NCBI RefSeq assembly: GCF_001315105.1
Contig: NZ_BAZR01000011.1
Coordinates: 88,080-152,079 of the forward strand
DNA from: Paenibacillus sp. JCM 10914
GTDB taxonomy: Bacteria; Bacillota; Bacilli; Paenibacillales; Paenibacillaceae
DNA: 64,000 nt
Reading direction: 5' to 3'
The notes under the pieces were generated by a model that searched no databases, had not been told where the DNA came from, and worked only from the letters and a program-made list of their open reading frames with translations. The position numbers were made by a program, and so were the translations under genes. How positions within the stretch are numbered: position 1 is the first letter of the stretch; every line of letters begins with the position of its first letter. This document shows, one piece after another, positions 47,080 to 55,698 of the stretch.

Positions 47080-48213
47080 ATGCAGAAGTGGTATCAGATA
47101 TTTCATAGAAGTACGGGGCTGAGCCCTTATGTATGGGTTGTCTTTTATATTCTGCCGTTCTACTTCATCTTCAGGTCGACGTCAACCTACCAGGTCGTCA
47201 TCGGCGTTGTGATGATCGTCATGTTCTTTCTGTTCTACGTGTTGTCGTTCGTGTCCAAGGGATGGATCGTTTATTTCTGGACGAGTCTCCAGATCTTAAT
47301 ATCGATCACGATGTCCTTGTTGTTCGGATATGTGTACTTCTCGCTGTTTCTGGCTTTTTTCATAGGGAACATCAAGAATAAGGCTGGCTTCTTCACACTC
47401 TATTCCATTCATCTGGTCACCACTTTGATCACGGTGAACTACGGATTATTAACCAGAAATCCGTTCTTTATAACACAGCTTCCTTTTGTGCTGGTCAGCG
47501 TGGCGGGCGTCATTCTGTTGCCGGTCACAACCTATAACCGGAACAAGAATGATCAGTTGCAGGATCAACTGGAGCACGCCAATAAACGGATATCCGAGCT
47601 GGTTAAGCTGGAAGAGCGTCAGCGGATCTCGCGAGATCTGCATGATACACTCGGTCAGAAGCTCTCGCTCATTGGTTTGAAGAGTGACTTGGCCGGAAAG
47701 CTAATTAGTCGCGATCCCACACGAGCCCAATCGGAGATCAATGACGTTCGACAGACGGCCAGGACCGCGCTGAAGGAAGTGCGTGAGATGGTTACGCGTA
47801 TGCGCGGAACTCGGCTGACAGATGAAATATTTCGAATCGAGCAGATTCTCAAGGTAGCCGAGATCGATTTTGCGTTTGAGGGTACCACCGAACCGGATAA
47901 GCTCACCCTGATGAATGAGAATGTAATCAGTATGTGCCTGAAAGAGGCGGTCAATAATATCGTCAAGCATAGCAACGCCTCGGCTTGCCACATCACGGTT
48001 GAATCTACCGAAACCGATCTGGTCACCACCGTGAAGGATAACGGGATCGGGGTTTCTTCTGATCGGTTAAACCGCGGGAATGGACTGCAAGGGATGAGAG
48101 AACGACTGGAGTTCGTGAACGGAAGTTTGGAAATCCGTTCAGGTGAGGGGACTACGCTTATCATTCGAGTGCCGAACGCACTCAGACACCCGGATAAGGA
48201 GGCTGGACTATGA
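47080..48213 (+). CDS. desK: Membrane thermosensor histidine kinase DesK
   Basis: 377 residues. Five predicted helices fill the first 155 residues, with the SPYVWVVFYILPFYFIF opening and FVSKGW loop that also occur in B. subtilis DesK. The cytoplasmic part has the HisKA_3 box RDLHDTLGQKLSLIGLKSDL with the phospho-accepting histidine at residue 188, the number reported for DesK, then ATPase boxes (NNIVKHSNAS, DNGIGV, GNGLQGMRERLEF). It senses membrane thickness and order: kinase in the cold, phosphatase in the warm. The stop overlaps desR (ATGA). AAAGGTGG precedes the start. Confidence 0.95.
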   Translation: MQKWYQIFHRSTGLSPYVWVVFYILPFYFIFRSTSTYQVVIGVVMIVMFFLFYVLSFVSKGWIVYFWTSLQILISITMSLLFGYVYFSLFLAFFIGNIKNKAGFFTLYSIHLVTTLITVNYGLLTRNPFFITQLPFVLVSVAGVILLPVTTYNRNKNDQLQDQLEHANKRISELVKLEERQRISRDLHDTLGQKLSLIGLKSDLAGKLISRDPTRAQSEINDVRQTARTALKEVREMVTRMRGTRLTDEIFRIEQILKVAEIDFAFEGTTEPDKLTLMNENVISMCLKEAVNNIVKHSNASACHITVESTETDLVTTVKDNGIGVSSDRLNRGNGLQGMRERLEFVNGSLEIRSGEGTTLIIRVPNALRHPDKEAGL

Positions 48214-48812
48214 TCAGCATTGTGATTGCTGAAGATCAGCGTTTGCTGCTTGGAGCTCTGGCTTCCTTGCTTGATCTTGAGGAGGATATGCAGGTTGTCG
48301 GAACGGCCGGCAACGGCAAAGATGCCGTCAAGCTGGTGAAGCTGTACCAACCGGACATATGCATCATGGATATTGAGATGCCCATTATGAACGGACTTGA
48401 AGCAGCCGAGGAACTGAGGGGCAGCGGCTCGAAAGTCATGATCTTGACCACCTTTGCAAGACCAGGTTATTTCGAGCGTGCACTGAAGGCAGGAGCTAAT
48501 GCATATTTGCTGAAGGATAGTCCAAGCGAGGAACTGGCAACCTCGATTCGAAGCATTATGGCTGGTAAGCGGATCTATGCGCCAGAGCTGGTGGACGAAG
48601 CATATACCGTCGAGGAGAACCCGCTGACTGAAAGAGAGAAAGAAGTACTCGGCTTGATTGCGGATGGGAAGAACACGAAGGAGATTGCAAGTGAGCTGTT
48701 TATTACGACAGGTACAGTCCGGAATTACATCTCGGTCATTCTCGATAAGCTCGGGGTTAGCAATCGGATTGAAGCGATCACCCGATTCAAAGATAAAGGC
48801 TGGTTTAAATAA
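48210..48812 (+). CDS. desR: Response regulator DesR
   Basis: 200 residues. NarL/LuxR-type regulator: receiver domain with acidic pair ED near residue 8-9 and phospho-acceptor Asp54 in IMDIEMP, Lys in LLKDSPS, and a C-terminal HTH with PLTEREKEVLGLIADGKNTK and GTVRNYISVILDKLGV. Phosphorylated by DesK, it activates des in the cold. Overlap with desK implies coupled translation; a clear terminator follows at 48827. Confidence 0.95.
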   Translation: MISIVIAEDQRLLLGALASLLDLEEDMQVVGTAGNGKDAVKLVKLYQPDICIMDIEMPIMNGLEAAEELRGSGSKVMILTTFARPGYFERALKAGANAYLLKDSPSEELATSIRSIMAGKRIYAPELVDEAYTVEENPLTEREKEVLGLIADGKNTKEIASELFITTGTVRNYISVILDKLGVSNRIEAITRFKDKGWFK

Positions 48813-48826
48813 CATGAGTCAATCGT

Positions 48827-48867
48827 AAGCGATGCGCTGGAAATTCTCCGGCTGGCATCGCTTTTTT
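48827..48867 (+). terminator. Rho-independent terminator after desR
   Basis: AGCGATGC (48828-48835) pairs with GCATCGCT (48855-48862), followed by TTTTT. Confidence 0.9.
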
Positions 48868-49004
48868 GGTCGTTTCTAGGGGGATAGGACAAGCGTGCTT
48901 TTTTGGATACCGTATCGTGAATTGGGAATAATGTAGTCAATCTCAATTTCATGTCATGGACCAGGACACGCTCATGATCCTGGCAAGAGGAAGGAACGAC
49001 CATA

Positions 49005-50224
49005 ATGGGACATATGATGTTTGAAGTTGGAACGGCGCTGCTGCTGGTTGCGATAGCTTCCCTCATTGCAGGTAAGCTTAAGTTCTCTATTATACCGTTT
49101 CTGATCGTACTCGGGATGGTTGTTGGACCTCATGCACCGACGATTGGGATCATTGACTTGAAGTTTATTGAAAGTCAGGGTATTATCGATTTTCTGGGAC
49201 AGATGGGTATCCTGTTTCTGCTATTCTATCTGGGACTTGAGTTCTCTGTTCAAAAATTGATCAAATCTGGACGAAACATTGTCATAGGTGGTTCCGTATA
49301 TGTATTATTGAACTTTGTCCTGGGTCTCGCTTATGGCTTTCTGATCGGTATGCCATTGTACGAGACGTTGATCATCGCCGGGATGCTGTCCGTATCGTCC
49401 AGTGCGATCGTGGCAAAGGTCCTTGTAGATCTGCGGCGTACTGGTCATTCGGAGACGGAGCTTATTCTCGGGATCATCCTGTTCGATGACATATTTCTCG
49501 CGGTATTTCTGTCGATTATGTCAGGTCTTCTCTTAGGTGGCTCTGCTCGGTAGGGGCTACCATCATCTCGGTCAGTATCTCGATAGGTTATATGCTGCTG
49601 TTTTTCGTTATCGCGAGAAAAGGACCGCCAATATTGAATAAGCTGCTGAATATAACGTCAAGCGAAATTTTTATTATCGTTGTATTCTCAGTCATGTTTT
49701 TTATTGCGGGGTTCTCAGAAACACTTCATGTCGCCGAGGCGATCGGTGCGCTTTTATTCGGTCTCGCTTTATCGGAGACAGATCACAGTGAACGGATTGA
49801 GCAACTCGTCATTCCGTTTCGAGATTTCTTCGGGGCCATCTTCTTCTTCAGTTTCGGTCTCAGTATCGATCCGACCACGCTCGGAGATGCGCTCTGGCTT
49901 GCCTTAGGCGCGATTGCACTCACGATTATTGGCAACGTGTTTGCCGGTATGATAGCAGGACGCCAGGCCGGGTTACAGCACAAATCATCACTAAATATCG
50001 GATTAACCATTATGGCGCGGGGTGAATTTACGATTATCGTGGCTAATTTGGGACTTGCTGGTGGCTTGTCCGCGATTCTGAAACCATTCTCCGCCCTATA
50101 CGTTCTTATACTTGCGATACTTGGGCCGCTTCTTGCCAAAGAATCTAAACGCGTGTACGGGACCGTGAATAAGATATTCAAATGGAGCGATCCAACGGAC
50201 AAAGTGAAAAAAAGGAAAGCATAA
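49005..50224 (+). CDS. khtU: CPA2-family K+/H+ antiporter, KhtU-like (single-base frameshift near 49549)
   Basis: About 406 residues when joined. The first frame has the typical start of CPA2 exchangers (IPFLIVLGMVVGPHAPTIGI, LGQMGILFLLFYLGLEFS, MLSVSSSAIVAKVLVDLRR); the second frame holds the remaining helices including FGAIFFFSFGLSIDP and IMARGEFTIIVANLGL. One added G at 49549-49550 joins them through ARVGATIISVSISIG. KhtU exports K+ in exchange for protons under alkaline or high-K+ conditions. The neighbour at 50306 is the regulatory subunit KhtT. In B. subtilis the order is khtS-khtT-khtU; here the antiporter is first. Confidence 0.85.
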
Positions 50225-50305
50225 CCTTTTACCCGAGATGATTTACTTTCTGCTCCCAAGTCTATATAATCTAGTAATTGAAACCCCAGAACGGAGGATT
50301 TACAC

Positions 50306-50794
50306 ATGAGCATTATTCGCGAATCTGACCTGCCGGGTATCGGGAAGAAATTCCTTATACAAGCGCGATCAGGAGACAAATTGGTTGTTGTCATTCATGA
50401 CGACGGCCGCAGAGAGCTTTACCATTTCGAGGATGACAATCCGGACGAGACGATCTCCCAGATTACCTTAGAGGACGATGAAGCAAGACAAATTGCCGGC
50501 ATCATCGGCGGTATGACATACAAACCGAAAGCCCTCGAGACGATTGAGGTGACGCTGGAAGACCTGATCATCGAATGGTCCCGTATTGAACCGCATTACA
50601 AATGCGTTGGCAAGTCCATTGCCGAGCTTGAGGTTCGTCAAAGAACAGGCGCCAACATCTTGGCGATCGTGAAGCGCAACGAGCAGAAGATCAACCCCGG
50701 TCCGGGTGATATCTTGACGGAGAACTCCACGCTGGTTCTTGCCGGTGAGCGTAAACAGATCAAGGAACTCAAGGAACTGCTCGTTAACGGTTAA
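50306..50794 (+). CDS. khtT: KhtT-like TrkA-C domain regulatory subunit
   Basis: 162 residues. An N-terminal domain (REHDLPGIG-like [12 protein letters not shown], then [18 protein letters not shown]) is followed by a TrkA-C (RCK_C) domain ([39 protein letters not shown]). In B. subtilis KhtT this domain binds cyclic di-AMP and turns off the antiporter KhtU. CGGAGGA precedes ATG 50306, 81 bases after the antiporter stop. Strong hairpin terminator follows. A KhtS-like third gene is not seen. Confidence 0.88.
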   Translation: MSIIRESDLPGIGKKFLIQARSGDKLVVVIHDDGRRELYHFEDDNPDETISQITLEDDEARQIAGIIGGMTYKPKALETIEVTLEDLIIEWSRIEPHYKCVGKSIAELEVRQRTGANILAIVKRNEQKINPGPGDILTENSTLVLAGERKQIKELKELLVNG

Positions 50795-50815
50795 ATGTAT
50801 TTGAAAATGACGAAA

Positions 50816-50849
50816 TGCCCTTTCTGTTTTTTGGAAAGGGCGTTTTTTT
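50816..50849 (+). terminator. Rho-independent terminator after khtT
   Basis: GCCCTTTC (50817-50824) pairs with GAAAGGGC (50834-50841), followed by a long T run. Confidence 0.92.
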
Positions 50850-51047
50850 CTATGAAGACTTCGCATGACGGATAGCCGACTCAATGTAGGTTCTTAGCGC
50901 CTTAATGAACGTGCGCATGGCATATCCGACGTATCTATCGCTGCGGTAGATTAGACAAATGTCTTGAGAAGGCGTAGGATTCCTCAGGTGTACGACTTTG
51001 ATTTCTGGATTGTGAAGTTGCAGTTGTTTTAACTCCAAAGCGAACAC
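50850..51047 (-). pseudogene. C-terminal fragment of a LysR-family regulator
   Basis: About 65 codons. LELKQLQLHNPEIKVVHLRN followed by DICLIYRSDRYVGYAMRTFI is the typical end of a LysR substrate-binding domain. The HTH and most of the effector domain are missing; the dispersed repeat at 51099 begins just upstream. On the other side of that repeat lies a remnant of an SDR gene in the opposite direction, so an ancestral divergent lysR-SDR pair was probably broken. Confidence 0.6.
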
Positions 51048-51098
51048 CTTCTTTCCATGGCATTGTTGGCATGCATGTGCACAACACCGAATTTCTTA

Positions 51099-51280
51099 GC
51101 GGACACAGATGCGCTTATAAGGTGAATGTGGTGCGTACATTGAGTGTTTGCGGACCCAGGATCCGTTATTAACGCAAAAGGGGGTGATATCGAGCCCGTT
51201 TTTGGTGGATAACGGATCTCTTGTCCGCGAAGGGGGCAAAACCGTGCTGATTTAACCCAATAGCGGAACCTCTGTCCTGC
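51099..51280. repeat. Dispersed four-module inverted repeat, copy B
   Basis: Same design as the copy at 28970-29155: forward modules at 51099-51119 and 51150-51171, reversed modules at 51208-51228 and 51259-51277. Between modules 2 and 3 both copies also share GATCGAGCCCG-like sequence. It lies between the LysR and SDR relics. Confidence 0.75.
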
Positions 51281-51344
51281 TGTTTCAGATGCCGTTAAAA
51301 AACTACGAGAACCCGCAAGAGAAAGATGGTATTTCCTAGTCTCT

Positions 51345-51470
51345 GCCAATGAATGGGGCCCGATGGTATCAACGTCATCGGTCACTTAGCTGTATTTTTG
51401 CTAGTGCCGACGCCGATTACATGACCGGTCAAAAGCTGATGGTGGATAGCGGATCGATTATGCTGAGAGA
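51345..51470 (+). pseudogene. 3' remnant of a short-chain dehydrogenase/reductase gene
   Basis: Traces in two frames match the end of an SDR: ANEWGPDGINV (around 51347-51378 with a one-base loss) and ASADADYMTGQKLMVDSGSI (51400-51459), corresponding to the family's A-x-E-W-G-P...N-V and YMTGQxLxVDGG ends. The Rossmann half and catalytic Tyr-Lys region are absent. It is followed by a hairpin terminator. Confidence 0.65.
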
Positions 51471-51503
51471 AGAGCGCCAAGGGAATCCCTTGAGCGCTCT
51501 TTG
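51470..51503 (+). terminator. Terminator hairpin after the SDR remnant
   Basis: AGAGCGCCAAGGGA (51471-51484) pairs with TCCCTTGAGCGCTCT (51486-51500), one bulge, then TT. Confidence 0.7.
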
Positions 51504-51565
51504 TGTGTAAGGTCGGGCAGGTATGAGTTATTGGTATCCAATGAACGGCTAGGGTGATTTTTTCA

Positions 51566-52312
51566 TTATTTACGAGCTATCATCATAAATCGTGCAGCAT
51601 TCGTCCGAATCCCTTGCTCGGTTCGATGATCTTCGATGAACTGCTGCAGGATGCGGAAATCCTCGTCATCTTGTCCGAAATGGGGAATGATTGGCGTGTG
51701 CTTGAGCAGGAAGATGAGGTCTTCCTCACGTTCGTAATATTCCGCTGCGTCATACTCGACATACTCTATCTGGCGAAAACCTGCTTGATCCAGTTCTGTT
51801 ATATACCTCTCCTTTAATGTACCGTCTTGGTTCGCGAATTGTCCTCTGCCAAAGGCTGCAGCCAGGTTGGATTTATCACATTCCCGAACCTGCTGGGTCA
51901 AGAATATTCCATCATCAGTCAATACTCTTGCTACTTCCGAGGCACGGAATGGGGCATGTTTACATGAAATTAAGTTGAACAATCCGGGCGGGAATTGAAG
52001 CTGCTCCGAGTCCATCTGCATGAAACGTACGTTACGGGTTGAAGATGAGTATAAATTTTGCTTGGCCGTTTGAATCATGGCATGGCTCAGATCAATTCCA
52101 ATCAGGAATGCTGCGCCAGGTGCGATTGAGATCAAACTTTCCCCTCCGCCTGTACCGACATCCAGTACGATGTCGGACGTATTGCATACTTTGCTTACCT
52201 GATCGAAGAAATTCCACGACGTACCTTCTGAGATACATCTGACTTGGCTGAAGTCCCAGCCGTTTAAAGTTCCTACATCATCGTAAAATTGTTTGTATTC
52301 CTGTGAATTCAT
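51566..52312 (-). CDS. Class I SAM-dependent methyltransferase
   Basis: 248 residues. The SAM-binding motif I is VLDVGTGGGESLISIAPG, with the acidic strand end GIDLSHAMI and later FNLISCKHAPFRASEVARVL as motif post-IV. This small-molecule methyltransferase group (UbiE/BioC-like fold) has no readable substrate. AAAGGTTGATC lies before ATG 52312 on the minus strand. Stands alone. Confidence 0.85.
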   Translation of the reverse strand: MNSQEYKQFYDDVGTLNGWDFSQVRCISEGTSWNFFDQVSKVCNTSDIVLDVGTGGGESLISIAPGAAFLIGIDLSHAMIQTAKQNLYSSSTRNVRFMQMDSEQLQFPPGLFNLISCKHAPFRASEVARVLTDDGIFLTQQVRECDKSNLAAAFGRGQFANQDGTLKERYITELDQAGFRQIEYVEYDAAEYYEREEDLIFLLKHTPIIPHFGQDDEDFRILQQFIEDHRTEQGIRTNAARFMMIARK

Positions 52313-52597
52313 AAATGAAGATCAACCTTTCTTAATAAAAGTAAATAGGATGCACTACTGGACACCATTCTAATAAAAGAGCCTAATAGGGCTGACCGTT
52401 ATGGATCCCAGCCAGCCCTAGTTACTTCGAATGATACGGTATGACATCCCATTCACCTCCACCCTGGAAAAGTTATGTCTATTGTACTTGCAGAAACGGC
52501 TAGGCATCAAGCCAAAATATCTTTGATATTTGGAACAAATTGCCTCATAATAGCGTTTACAATATGAGTGTTCTGATTATCGAAAGGATGGGTAGCT

Positions 52598-54838
52598 ATG
52601 GGCTTACATTCTTCAATGAGAAAGGTCGGTATTTCCGCCATCATGTTCGGTGTGATGCTTGCCGGAATTTCAGGTTCCCACAGTTTGGGGAGCGAACATA
52701 TCACGTATGCTGAAGCGGCTTCGGGTCTGAAGAACGGCCAACGTGTTACGCTTCAACAGCGTACGGCATTGTTCCCGGATAGATTGACCAGCAGCAGCAA
52801 CCTTCAGGCTTTGAAGGTCAGTTATTATGGAGGCAAAGGCGAGACATACCGGATTAGCTCCGTGAACGGAGAGATGACGCAGCTTGAGTCGGACAGCCAG
52901 GGTACCATCTGGGTTCCGTCTTGGTATGCGTCACAGGCAGCTAGGCAGGTAAAGGAGATATTGCCGGTGTCACTTAAGATGAACAATCGTACAAGCGTGC
53001 ATCTGAGTCCGGGAAGCGGGCTGAAATGGCCCGTGTCCATAGCAGGAACGTCACTTACCGTCGTAGCACAGTGGAAGGACTGGTATGGAGTTCTGGTCAG
53101 CCCGGCTGAATGGAAGGAAGACTATTATATTTACCGTCCGGCATTGATGTGGGTGCAGGGGAAGGACATTACAGGCAAGAAGACGGTACCTAACGGTCTA
53201 CTCGATGGAAACTCTGAAGTGTCCATTGATGTGGTACGCAACATAACAGAGTTTCTATTCAAGAAAGGCACCCACGCCTCTTATGTGAAAAAACTGCTGG
53301 GTGAGCCACAAGTCAAGGAGGCTTCAACAAATCAGGAGCAGAACTCCAACCTTCCGATGGTCATCGGGGAAACCTGGAGGTATGAAGCGCGCGATGTGCA
53401 TTTTACCGTCACCTTCTCATCGTCGGGTAAGCTTACCGCTAGCGAATGGATCATTCCTACCACGGGGGCGTATGAACGGCGTTACAGTCCTGGCGATGAT
53501 TACGAGTTTACATATAGCTTTGCTGTTATACCGCCGAAGAAGACGATCGAGGCATCGCCTGCATGGAGAAATCAGGGTAATCTGAATTTTACGTTCCTGC
53601 TGGAAGCAAACGAGGGCGTCCTGCTTGTAAAGGGAGATGATGGCGGGTTCAGCGGAATGCACAATCATTCTTCTCTGTATGCGATAGATCGTAGCACCGG
53701 TAAGAAGTTGTGGCAGGAGGACGCTGGTTTTGGCTGGTATACGGCTGTTGCGGATCAGGAGCGGAAGCATGTCACGATGTTCTCGGCTTACAACCCAGCC
53801 ATTAAGGATTATGAGGCCAGGGTACGACATATCCGATTATCCGATGGAAAGGTGCTGTGGGAGGTTAAGCCAAAGAACGCATTCGGCCTCACGATGACGG
53901 CCGCGGCAGACGTTGTAATCTTGAATGAATGGTTGGACATGAATGGAACTAAAAGTGTGCTGAGCGTCCTGGATCAGGATACCGGTAAGCAGCTATGGAA
54001 AAAGACGCTATCGAAGGGGCACCGTTTACATAATCAAAGTTCGAATGATTCGTATGTACTCATTGAACAGAATGGCGTGCTTGAAGTATAATCCTAAAAC
54101 CGGCAAGGCCGTATGGAATTATAAAGTGGGGAGGAAGGAAATGAATGATCCTATCTCAGACCCATACTATACCGGAGGATATCGTTACGACCCGGTAGCA
54201 CCCGCGGATATCTCAACAAGATGGATGCTGTTAGGAAGTCAATGGGTTTTGCTCAATACGAGGACAGGCGAGAGGGAAGGTACTTATCCAGCTCAAGAAA
54301 TGGAACGGTTTGAAGTATTGAATGAGCGGTATCTGTTAGTTCAACGTGCGCTGGATGGGGAGTATTTTACTGGAGCGACCGCTTATGAAAGCATACTGTA
54401 TGATAGCGTGGAAGATAAGGAAGTGTGGACATTAAAGGGAAGGGCTACCCACGGGGTTTTCGATGGAGAGAGAATGTATTTAACCTTGAACGGCATTCCG
54501 GCAGCTGTGGATCAAGAGAATGGCAGCTTGATTTGGAAGATGAAAACCACGCTAAAGGCCAATGATGATCTATCCCATCTGGTCGGCAGCAGCTTAGGCG
54601 TATTGGATCGGTATATACTCCTGAGCTAGAGAATGATCTTATGGTGTTAGATAAAGAAGATGGCAAGAGCTTAGGAAGGCTTCATAGTGTTGTTACCGGG
54701 AACGCCGATCTACGTGAGCAGTATGCGAGAAACGGTGCGCTGAGCGTAACGGACCAAGAGGTGCTGGTTGGAACCGTAAATGGAGCGTTCATTCGTTATG
54801 ATGCGGCTGAGTTGGTCGAGATGCTGGATGGGTTGTGA
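52598..54838 (+). CDS. Secreted PQQ-like beta-propeller protein (two single-base indels)
   Basis: Three consecutive frames form one protein of about 746 residues after removing one A at 54084-54085 (giving GVLEYNPKTGKAVWNYK) and adding one G at 54610-54611 (giving GVLDRVYTPELENDLMVLDKEDGKSLG). The signal peptide (ISAIMFGVMLAGISGS, AEAAS) exports it. About 300 N-terminal residues are of unknown family; the C-terminal half has repeats of the PQQ/YncB-propeller type (LYAIDRSTGKKLWQEDAG, VLDQDTGKQLWKKTL, AVDQENGSLIWKMKT). Such propellers bind partners or cofactors; no catalytic residues can be assigned. Both lesions are homopolymer changes, consistent with errors rather than decay. Confidence 0.72.
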
Positions 54839-54899
54839 TGGCAAGGAAAAAGGTGTAATAATCCTGACATTCATTTGAGTTCTGACAGGAATTAGAATT

Positions 54900-55307
54900 A
54901 TGTCAAGGGATGGAAAACATTCTTTGATACTAACTGGATTGAGTCAGGCGAAAGGGGGTTGGTATTCGTTAGTCAAAGATGATGAAGGAATTAAAAATGC
55001 TTTTCTGCTATGTGATTCAGATTTTGAAAGAGATGCTCAACAAATACCTGTCCCTTTTTGGATTGAAAATGAAGATGTAATATATAATCTGACTCCTTTA
55101 ATTATCAGACCAGAATTTAAGATGGACTTCGAAAAGATACTAACTTTCTTCGTAGAACAGTCCCCATCAAAAACAATTATGTTTCTGGCGAGATATCAAG
55201 GGGGGGATTATGAAATAATTCAGGGCAATTTATCAATTAGTGATTTTATAAATCAAATAAATCTAAAGAATATATTGTTTAATGTCTGTTATCTAATAAC
55301 AGAATAA
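54900..55307 (+). CDS. Hypothetical protein, AT-rich orphan
   Basis: 135 residues, no family recognised, no signal peptide or membrane helix. Composition is clearly more AT-rich than the neighbours (K, I, N and F rich), which suggests recent acquisition. The mix of acidic residues and short hydrophobic stretches is similar to many small toxin-immunity proteins of polymorphic toxin systems, but no toxin gene is adjacent, so this is only a guess. AGGA lies before ATG 54900. It ends in a good terminator. Confidence 0.6.
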   Translation: MSRDGKHSLILTGLSQAKGGWYSLVKDDEGIKNAFLLCDSDFERDAQQIPVPFWIENEDVIYNLTPLIIRPEFKMDFEKILTFFVEQSPSKTIMFLARYQGGDYEIIQGNLSISDFINQINLKNILFNVCYLITE

Positions 55308-55316
55308 AAGAGCAGT

Positions 55317-55351
55317 GACCTTGAGGACGGCAATCCTCGAGGTCTTTCTTT
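55317..55351 (+). terminator. Rho-independent terminator after orphan gene
   Basis: GACCTTGAGGA (55317-55327) pairs with TCCTCGAGGTC (55334-55344), then TTTCTTTT. Confidence 0.9.
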
Positions 55352-55579
55352 TACCTCCACCCAGTGCCGAATAAATCGGGCGATACACCCAAGAGAACTT
55401 AACCCTCCTCACTATTTGGTTATCACTGTCTAAAAGAAAGAATGCGGTTTCTGTGCGTGCAGATTAAGCAGTCTAACGAATCTCTGACTGAAAACAGTTT
55501 ATAGGGCGTGGGATACATCCTCTGTTTTGGAATGCATCTCTGGTTGTCTTTTTTAATATGAAGTAATATAAACCATGAA

Positions 55580-55593
55580 GTTAAGCGCTTTCA
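55580..55593 (+). promoter_or_regulatory. Candidate cre site (CcpA) upstream of AraC regulator
   Basis: GTTAAGCGCTTTCA, read on the other strand, is TGAAAGCGCTTAAC, which agrees with 12 of 14 positions of the catabolite-responsive element (TGWAARCGYTWNCW). Carbon catabolite control of this locus would be natural for a sugar-type ABC regulator. Apart from the terminator at 55317, the 390-base gap 55308-55698 holds no gene. Confidence 0.4.
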
Positions 55594-55654
55594 AATCCAT
55601 GGGGGTGTTTTATACCATTTCGGAAAAATACCGTTGTGTGTTTTACAGGTTGTT

Positions 55655-55675
55655 TAGTATAGTGAATACTATAAT
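55655..55675. promoter_or_regulatory. Inverted repeat overlapping a -10 box before the AraC gene
   Basis: TAGTAT (55655-55660) and ATACTA (55666-55671) are inverted around AGTGA and overlap TATAAT at 55670-55675, about 24 bases before the TTG start. A binding protein here would block the promoter. Confidence 0.35.
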
Positions 55676-55698
55676 TATGGAAAAAGAGGGGGATTTTA

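Noticed and set aside
47655..48815. Minus-strand open frame of 386 codons over desK/desR
   Set aside because: Antisense shadow of the clear desK and desR genes.
3180..54611. Programmed ribosomal frameshifting at the eleven breaks
   Set aside because: Sites lack a common slippery heptamer and stimulator, occur in unrelated families not known to use it, and differ in direction; homopolymer sequencing error explains them better.
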